Below the pieces are notes generated by a model. That model was not told the origin of the DNA and ran no database searches. It saw only the letters and a list, made by a program, of their open reading frames with translations. Of a stretch of 64,000 bases of DNA, positions 58,186 through 64,000 are shown piece by piece; the first letter of the stretch is position 1; every line of letters starts with the position of its first letter. Source of the stretch: CAUZIZ01 sp965219855 (GTDB lineage Bacteria; Acidobacteriota; UBA6911; RPQK01; JAJDTT01); contig CBDCOR010000030.1 of assembly GCA_965219855.1 (NCBI GenBank), positions 186,001 to 250,000 on the forward strand, read 5' to 3'. A program made the translations under genes and the position numbers.

Positions 58186-59064
58186 ATGGTAGATAAGCCT
58201 TCTCGTGATGGTGTGCTCGTCATTGACAAGCCTGAGGGGCCCACTTCCCACCGGATCGTACAGACGGTTCGCAAGCAGCTCCAGTTGAAGGTGGGGCACA
58301 CCGGTACCCTCGATCCTCTGGCCAGCGGAGTCTTGCCACTGGTGCTCGGCCGCGCTACTAGACTGGCGCGATTTTTCCAGGCTCACGACAAAGAATATGT
58401 CGCCGAGGTTCGGCTGGGACGCACGACCGATACCTACGATCGAGAGGGAACGGTTCTCCAGGAGCGGCCGCTGCCGCCCCTCACTCGCGAGGCGGTCAGA
58501 GGATTTCTAGACCAATTCGAAGGTACCTCGAAGCAGCTGCCTCCAATGTATTCGGCCATCAAGGTCGGGGGACGAAAGCTGTACGAACTGGCTCGCAAGA
58601 ACGAGGAACAACGACGCCCCTTACGAACCGTCAGCATCTACCGAATCGATCTGCTCGACAGCCAGGAGGGTCTCTGGAAGTTACGTGTCCATTGCTCCTC
58701 TGGTACCTACATACGCAGCCTGGCCTACGATCTGGGAGAGGCTGTCGGTTGCGGAGCCCATCTCGAGAATCTGAGGCGTATTCGCTCCGGCATCTTCCAA
58801 CTGGAGCGTTCCACCTCGATTGAGAGCCTGGAGCAAGATTGGGAGCGGGCTTTCCATCCGATGGAGCAACTGTTTCCGGAGATGCAGAGGATCGAACTGG
58901 ACCCGATTCGATCGAATCGGGTACGCCACGGCGGAGAGATCTCCGCTGAGTCTGGGGTCGCTGAGGGCTGGTGTCTCCTGCTGCATGAGGAGAGGCTCAT
59001 CGCCGTGGGAAAGACCCAGCTCGACCGGATCCATCCGGTTATCGTTCTGGAGGTACTCCCGTAG
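58186..59064 (+). CDS. truB: tRNA pseudouridine55 synthase TruB
   Basis: Makes pseudouridine 55 in the T-loop of tRNAs; 292 residues from ATG 58186 (a GTG at 58135 would add 17 residues before VLVIDKPEGPTSH). Motifs: VGHTGTLDPLASGVLPLVLG with the catalytic Asp, KEYVAEVRLG, TYDREG, VHCSSGTYIRSLAYDLGEAVG. The C-terminal PUA-like part is present (HGGEISAESG). It ends the operon. Confidence 0.95.
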   Translation: MVDKPSRDGVLVIDKPEGPTSHRIVQTVRKQLQLKVGHTGTLDPLASGVLPLVLGRATRLARFFQAHDKEYVAEVRLGRTTDTYDREGTVLQERPLPPLTREAVRGFLDQFEGTSKQLPPMYSAIKVGGRKLYELARKNEEQRRPLRTVSIYRIDLLDSQEGLWKLRVHCSSGTYIRSLAYDLGEAVGCGAHLENLRRIRSGIFQLERSTSIESLEQDWERAFHPMEQLFPEMQRIELDPIRSNRVRHGGEISAESGVAEGWCLLLHEERLIAVGKTQLDRIHPVIVLEVLP

Positions 59065-59415
59065 GAATGAAATCCCAAGGTACAAGATACCGCCCACTCA
59101 ACAACATCGTGCTTCTCGCCCTTTGCACGACTGTGCGAGGCGACCCGGAACAGCATGCTGGGTCCGGTCTGGGTGATCAGGCCTTCTTCAACCCACACCA
59201 TCCGCTTCGGGTCTTTTCTGTACGTCTGATAGGAGAATTGGAACTTGTTATACTTTCTCCAAGATCGGCCTGGCCTATTCAGGAAGACCAGCCTATGCCA
59301 CAGGTTCAGCGTATTTTGGGCTCAGGTGTTCGCGCTGTGAAGTCTGAGCAGGAAGATGAGTTGATCCACTTCTGCGAGAAGTCGAATGTCAAAGCTAGCA
59401 GGAGGATAAGAAGAA
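59065..59415. other. Intergenic region without a recognised gene
   Basis: A 121-codon frame (59067-59432) runs through the 350 bp, but it lacks a plausible ribosome-binding site, has no recognisable motif and overlaps the sialidase start. The region probably contains the sialidase promoter (TTATACTT at about 59249). No repeat was recognised. Confidence 0.4.
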
Positions 59416-60696
59416 ATGATGCATCGGCGTGATTTTCTGAAACCGCTTCCGGGGATGGTGGCCATGGCAGCCGGCCTCGACCGACTTTTTCTCAGCCACT
59501 TGTTTGGTGGGCAGGGACAAGGGGCAGGCAAACCCTTTTTTGAAAAGACGGATGTGTTTCTTCCTGATGAGGGCTTTGGAGTGCGGCTGCCCGGCCTGTT
59601 GGTGACGCGGGGTGGTCCTGTGATCGCTATTTGTCAAAGGCGCAAAGGTGCCATGATAGATTACGGGCACGATACCGACATTCTGGTCCAACGGAGTGTG
59701 GATAGTGGCCGCACCTGGGGCCGCCAGAGGGTCCTTTTCAGTGAGCCTGGAACCTTTTGTCTAGTGGGTCCGATCATTGAAGATCGTGCCACGGATACGG
59801 TTTTTGTGACCTTCTGGAAGTTGCCGACGACGGCGCCACATGACTTGAAGTACTTTCCCACCTATGCCGAGACGGACGGACGCTTCTGGCTGGTGAAAAG
59901 CACGGACCAGGGCCGCAGCTGGGGCGAGCCCAATGCGATGAAGGCCAAACCGAACCCGGCCGGCTGGGTAGGCTGGACGAACAACTCGGTACATGGCATC
60001 CAGTTGAGCAGAGGTCCCCGTCAGGGAAGGTTGCTGATCCCTGGGTTTCTCTACAAGGAAGGGGAAGAAGGGCAGATCCCTGGAGTCCGGGGAGGGGTCT
60101 TGTTCAGTGACGACCATGGTTCCTCTTGGCAGGTGGGAGGATTCCTCCCGCCAGGGTCGGATGAAGTCACCCTGGCTGAAACTACCTCAGGAGGCGTTTA
60201 CGCGAATTTCAGGAAGAATTCGATTGCCGGTCACAAGTCCTATCGCAACGCCTGGCGCTGGCATTCCTGGAGCGACGACGGCGGCGAGACCTTCTCTCAG
60301 CGGGACAGCCAACCGAAAGATCTTACCACCCCCACCTGCCACGCGGGCCTGGTCCGGTACTCACACCAGAAGGAGGGAGCAGGAAACGTTCTGCTGTTCT
60401 CCCATCCAGCAGGTCCAGGGAGAAGCCGAGTGACGGTTCGAGCCAGCTATGACGATGGCAGGACCTGGCCAGTGGCAAAACCTATTGATGATGGACCGTC
60501 TGGGTATTCCGACCTCGCGGTGACCGCCGACAAGACGATTCTCTGCGTGCACGAAGACAGCCTGGACTGGCCTGAAGAGAGGATCGATCGCTGGTATGAC
60601 AGCCTTACCGGCTACGACTATGCCACCAAGCGACGCCGACATTGCGAGAGGATCAGCATAGCTCGGTTCAATCTGCCCTGGCTCAAAGAGGCGTAG
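59416..60696 (+). CDS. Sialidase/BNR-repeat glycoside hydrolase, exported
   Basis: A 426-residue six-bladed propeller. An N-terminal Tat-like signal (MHRRDFLK followed by PLPGMVAMAAG) suggests export. Five Asp boxes are visible: SVDSGRTWG, STDQGRSWG, SDDHGSSWQ, SDDGGETFS and SYDDGRTWP. FGVRLPGLLVT supplies the first Arg of the arginine triad and YSDLAVT near the end a Tyr, as in GH33-like sialidases. It would remove sialic or related acids from glycans, but the specificity of the family is broad and unproven here. ATG at 59416 is preceded by AGGAGGATAAG. Confidence 0.83.
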   Translation: MMHRRDFLKPLPGMVAMAAGLDRLFLSHLFGGQGQGAGKPFFEKTDVFLPDEGFGVRLPGLLVTRGGPVIAICQRRKGAMIDYGHDTDILVQRSVDSGRTWGRQRVLFSEPGTFCLVGPIIEDRATDTVFVTFWKLPTTAPHDLKYFPTYAETDGRFWLVKSTDQGRSWGEPNAMKAKPNPAGWVGWTNNSVHGIQLSRGPRQGRLLIPGFLYKEGEEGQIPGVRGGVLFSDDHGSSWQVGGFLPPGSDEVTLAETTSGGVYANFRKNSIAGHKSYRNAWRWHSWSDDGGETFSQRDSQPKDLTTPTCHAGLVRYSHQKEGAGNVLLFSHPAGPGRSRVTVRASYDDGRTWPVAKPIDDGPSGYSDLAVTADKTILCVHEDSLDWPEERIDRWYDSLTGYDYATKRRRHCERISIARFNLPWLKEA

Positions 60697-60722
60697 TCGG
60701 GCCTGAGAGACACAGGCTGGTG

Positions 60723-61060
60723 GTTGGCCAGCCCCTCGTTTTTTTTTCCTACCTCACTTCTCTGTTCTCGGGTGCGAAGGTCTCTGACGTGACGTGTGGC
60801 CTCAAGCTCATCTCTCGAGAATATGTGAAGCCGCTTCTCGAATTGCCGTCGGAGGACTTTCATGCCGAGCTGATCGGAGCCCTAGCCTGTTATGGGGCGC
60901 GGATCCAGGAGGTTGAGATCCAGGTGGTGCCAAGAACCGCTGGGACCTCCATGTACCACTTCTGGAAGGCCGCGCTGTATCCTGCCAAGACGCTCCTTTG
61001 CCTGGTTGGAGGGATTCCCAGCTACACTCGGATAAGGCGACTCAAAGCGACTGCCAGTCG
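60723..61060 (+). pseudogene. Glycosyltransferase family 2, C-terminal fragment
   Basis: A fragment of a dolichyl-phosphate-mannose-synthase-like GT2: SGAKVSDVTCGLKLISREYV, FHAELIGALACYGARIQEVEIQV and RTAGTSMYHFWKAALYPAK. The N-terminal nucleotide-binding half is missing, and the open frame upstream overlaps the sialidase gene out of frame. It is a remnant, not an active enzyme. Confidence 0.8.
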
Positions 61061-61081
61061 TGCGAAACCGGAACTGGTAGT

Positions 61082-61411
61082 GGACGTGGCACCCACTTCG
61101 CCAGAGAGGTGTTTCACTTGGGAAGACGACAATATCCCGTCGTCCTATCTTGCGAGATCTTCCACTACATTCATCCACGAGACTATGCGGCCTTCTTTGC
61201 AATCATACACTCGCACCTTCAACCCGAAGGCCGATTTCTCTTCGTGATCCCCAATGTCAGAAGCATCTACCATCGAGGGATGAGGGCCGTGGCATTAAGC
61301 CAGTTCGAGGGCAGTTTCAAGTACCTCTACTCTCTGCCGTCGGTGATTTCGCTCCTCAACCGTTCGGGATTCCAGATCAGATCAATCTTTGGAACTGACT
61401 GTTTGACCTGA
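61082..61411 (+). pseudogene. SAM-dependent methyltransferase, C-terminal fragment
   Basis: In a different frame from the GT2 remnant, the sequence reads YPVVLSCEIFHYIHPRDYAAFF, HLQPEGRFLFVIPNVRS and YSLPSVISLLNRSGFQI, the C-terminal half of a class I methyltransferase of the glycan type. The SAM-binding loop is absent. It follows the GT2 remnant directly, suggesting a lost glycan gene pair whose junction was deleted. Confidence 0.7.
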
Positions 61412-61619
61412 CTGAAGTTGGAGCTGCAAGCCGAATCAAAGCTTAAGAATCTCTTCTCATTCGAAGTTGCGATCTTGGCCAAGAGGTTCCAGTAGGGGAT
61501 GGGCAAACTGCAACAGGTGAGATCCGTCCAGTAGGGTTTCAAAACCAATCTGTCGGTTTCCTGTCAGTCACTGGCTCCGTGTTCGAGAGCCCTACCGACA
61601 AATAGTTAGATCATGATTT

Positions 61620-61866
61620 GAGGTTTGTGGCGAGCCCGACGGGTCGAGTTCGCGAAGCGACGACGAACGTCAATGTCTTTCTATAGCGGAGGAGGAGCGA
61701 CAAAGGAATCGGCCTGTCCCGTCGCCACCCGTAGGGCAGATGGGGGTTACGGACGATCTCTGCGTTGGTCGTCGTCGAAGATGGCAAGCATCGTCTTCCT
61801 CCTCCTGCCTTGATCTCGCCTCACAAGCCCCATCTTTAAACATCATCGTATTTATGAAAGGGAGCA
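61620..61866. mobile_element. MITE with structured core, type B right end
   Basis: A fifth copy of the core in plus orientation. The right terminus (AAACATCATCGTATTTATGAAAGGGAGCAT, shown in part) matches type B, and is followed by TGA, which fits a TNA target. The left terminus is changed beyond recognition before about 61628. Its outward ATGAAAGGGAG again offers a start to the downstream frame. It removed or replaced the 5' end of the CHASE2 cyclase gene. Confidence 0.8.
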
Positions 61867-63101
61867 TTGAGCCTTTGCCGTTTTGGACTAGAATTGCCGT
61901 TATGTCGGAGAGCGAATGCTGGCCCTTCATCGGTCCGCTCACACATTCCCTGTGTTTCGAATATCGCCGCTTCATCATGGATGTCGACACCAGCTTTCGG
62001 CGGGCCGGCTGTTGGCACGAGGAGAAGGGAGAGAGCCGCCCTGCCCTCGGGATCGCCCAAGCCCTGAGCCAGCTAGACCTCAAACTGGATCGCTCCAGAA
62101 TCCCAGTGACTTCCTATGAAGGAGACGATCCTCAGCTACTCATCAATTACGTCGGTGGGGCTCGATCGATTCCGACGGCGAGTTACTACCAGGCAATCGA
62201 CTATGAGGAGGCGCTGCCCAAGGGGTTCTTTGAGGGGAAGACCGTCTTCGTGGGCAGTTCTCTAACCGCACAGACACTGGGCGCGGGCTCGAACCCGGCT
62301 GATGTGTTCCCTTCTCCTTTCGACTCCGGAGGAACCGCTGTAGCGTCTATGCCCGGAGTGGAGGTTCATGCCAATACCTTTAACACGATTGTTCGGGGCA
62401 ATTTCATCCGACGACTCTCACCGCTTGCGACCTGGGGACTGATGCTCCTGCTGGGAGCCCTGATCACGGGTTTCGTTCTGCTCCTCCATTCCCTGCCCCT
62501 CAAGATCGGAATTTCGCTTTCCTCGATGGCCGTCTATTTCCTGGCCACCTCCTTGGCTTTCACCTACTGGAGTTTCTGGGTGTATACGGTCCAGCCTCTG
62601 GCGCTCATGTTGATGGTCTTCGGAAACAACACCGGCTCCATGATAGCTGGGAATCTGGGTCACCAGGAGCGTATGGAATACACCGTGATCGGTGATGCCG
62701 TGAACCTGGCCTCCAGACTCGAGGGGGTCAACAAAGTCTTCGGTACGGTCGTCCTGATCAGCGAGTCGACGGAGGCTCTCGTACGAGACAGATTCGCCCT
62801 CCGTCCGGTCGACTTGATTCGCGTGGTCGGAAAGGAACGGCCCGTACGCATCTATGAAGTGCTGGCGGGGCTCTCAGATTCGGAGACCGATCCGGCCCAA
62901 GCGCTGATTGAGTCGTTTTCAAAGGTACTCAGGTTCTACCAGGAGGGAAAGTGGTCCACTGCCGCCTCTTTAGCCCTTGATCATCTGGAGCATTTTCCCG
63001 ACGATCCGGTAGGTCGCATCTATCTCGAACGCTACCAGCGCTTTGCGCGGACGCCGCCAGGGGCAGACTGGGACGGCGTTCTCACACTGGAGTCCAAGTG
63101 A
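61867..63101 (+). pseudogene. CHASE2-adenylate cyclase, with large deletions
   Basis: The open frame (61740-63101) contains the second part of a CHASE2 sensor (RSIPTASYYQAIDYEEALP, FFEGKTVFVGSS, MPGVEVHANTFNTI), two to three membrane helices (about 62430-62620) and then only the second half of a class III cyclase domain (YTVIGDAVNLASRLEGVNKVFGT), followed by a tail. The cyclase normally begins with the block containing the two metal-binding Asp; this has been deleted in frame between VFG and NNTGSMIAGNLG (near 62620-62630). The N-terminal part of CHASE2 is also missing. It is best considered a decayed signalling gene. Confidence 0.8.
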
Positions 63102-63705
63102 GGTCGCTGCCTTCAAGTGTGTCCCACTACCGACGGTGCCGGCTCATTCGGTGAGAAAACTGCAGACTGTTTTGCGGGCACGAGTTCCTACAATTGATTG
63201 ATTGGCGGTACAATTCCGTGGTAGTTGGGAATCGAAGCAGGTCGACGCGACTTATCGCCTTTTTCGGGAGAAAGGATTTGCGAGGTCCTACGGCCGGGAT
63301 GCCAACCTGGTTTCATCTCTTCATAGCTTTCCTGCTGATTGACGGATTCTCCACCAGGTTCGGAAGCAGCAAATTGATCTTCCCCCGGCTCTCCTTTGAA
63401 CCGAACACCTTCCTCGGCGTCGCGATCCTCAATCCGAACCGCGACGAAGCAACCCTGACTTTCACGGTCAGCCCACCTCTTGCCTTCGTTCCCATCGGCG
63501 GAACACAAAGGTTCCAGATCCAGGGTGGCACCGGAGTCCCGAATTGGGCGGTTAGCCCGAAGTTACCCTGAAAACTAGCTGAAAAACAACCTGTAAGCCA
63601 TTGTGGATCATCAGGTAAGGGTCTTTTTGTGTTCGACAATCTGTACCCATGTAATAGTTGGTTTAGTGTCCTTTATTGTCGGTAGTATGTGATATTATAG
63701 TGCCC
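63102..63705. other. Decayed region with a beta-domain fragment
   Basis: No intact gene. A frame at 63194-63571 contains SKLIFPRLSFEPNTFLGVAILNPNRDEATLTFTV, resembling a beta-sandwich repeat (FPRLSF...GIAI.NP) that occurs in large extracellular proteins of Acidobacteriota; this is a fragment with no good start. The 110 bp before 63705 are AT-rich (TATTAT at 63693-63698) and likely include the left end and promoter of the following transposase, whose terminal repeat I could not delimit. Confidence 0.45.
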
Positions 63706-64000
63706 ATGTACATCGAATCCGTTCCCAACCGCAACTCGCCCCCGGCCATTCTCCTGCGCGAGTCCTACCGGCAAGCCGGCAAGGTGCGCAAGCGCACTCT
63801 GGCTAACCTCAGCAAGTGGCCCGCGGAGATCGTCGAAGGCCTGCGCAGCCTCTTGAAGGGAGGCTCCGTCATCTCCGACTTGAGCCAAGCCTTCCAGGTC
63901 CAGCGCACTCGCCCCCATGGTCATGTGGCGGCCGTCTTGGGTACCCTGCGCCGCCTCGGTTTGGAGCGCTTACTGGCCACTCGCAACAGCCTGCAGCGCC
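63706..64000 (+). CDS. IS1634 family transposase, 5' part
   Basis: The first 98 codons of a transposase that runs beyond the window. It begins MYIESVPNRNSPPAILLRES, then GKVRKRTLANLSKWPAEIVEGLRSLLKGG, and PHGHVAAVLGTLRRLGLERLLA, the N-terminal pattern of IS1634-type (IS4-superfamily) transposases. The catalytic DDE part is outside. ATG 63706 is the clear start. Confidence 0.9.
   Translation, partial: MYIESVPNRNSPPAILLRESYRQAGKVRKRTLANLSKWPAEIVEGLRSLLKGGSVISDLSQAFQVQRTRPHGHVAAVLGTLRRLGLERLLATRNSLQR

Noticed and set aside
59067..59432. 121-codon frame after truB
   Set aside because: No motif, overlaps the sialidase start, no ribosome-binding site.

Overview
The window reads as a chromosome segment of a Gram-negative (diderm) bacterium of moderately high G+C. 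ExbB/ExbD, an OmpA/Pal lipoprotein, an outer-membrane beta-barrel, Do-type DegP, a B12-dependent class II ribonucleotide reductase and RicT together suit Acidobacteriota or a neighbouring phylum. That placement is inference: no rRNA or tRNA gene was found. Almost all of the window is ordinary housekeeping sequence, overlaid by an unusually dense layer of small mobile repeats and insertion sequences.

Layout. 1-3.3 kb: end of a sigma-54 activator, then exbB-exbD-exbD-TPR. 3.4-6.5 kb: the glycolytic genes eno and gpmI. 6.5-11.7 kb: a surface-glycan cluster (two GT2, one GT4, rfbA-type and rfbB). 12.1-20.4 kb: smpB and a leucyl aminopeptidase gene (pepA) split by a 6.3-kb IS21-type element that itself carries a second IS21-type element inside its istA. 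20.4-24.9 kb: a Fic-fold protein lacking the catalytic motif, an IS1380-like element, a minus-strand Hfq/Sm-like protein, a secreted TPR protein and two abutting MITEs. 24.9-31.3 kb: ricT-holB-tmk on the minus strand, divergent from a YggS-DUF167 pair and nrdJ. 31.5-44.2 kb, minus strand: an outer-membrane protein, prmA/rsmE separated by a MITE, hrcA-grpE-dnaJ (no dnaK), a lipoyl-transfer enzyme, degP, a UvrD-type helicase and a TPR protein. 44.4-46.6 kb: a ParB-domain gene paired with an SPL-type radical SAM gene. 46.6-52.1 kb: a membrane-anchored protein, a Pal-like lipoprotein and three M16 peptidase-family genes. 52.1-59.1 kb: the translation operon rimP-nusA-infB-DUF503-nrnA-truB behind a terminator-like leader; rbfA is absent. 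59.4-64 kb: a sialidase-like gene, then a graveyard of fragments (GT2, methyltransferase, CHASE2 cyclase with a deleted catalytic half) ending in an IS1634-type transposase that runs off the window.

The most distinctive content is the repeat layer. One structured core of about 200 bp recurs five times (near 11.9, 20.5, 33.4, 40.6 and 61.7 kb) but is enclosed by three different terminal inverted repeats. Complete elements, single orphan ends and one IS repeatedly sit exactly on stop codons (TPR gene, gpmI, pepA, the Fic-like gene, prmA, dnaJ, degP), apparently because their CTAG or TNA targets contain TAG/TAA. One orphan end has been read through into the C-terminus of RsmE. No CRISPR array, defence island or prophage was seen.
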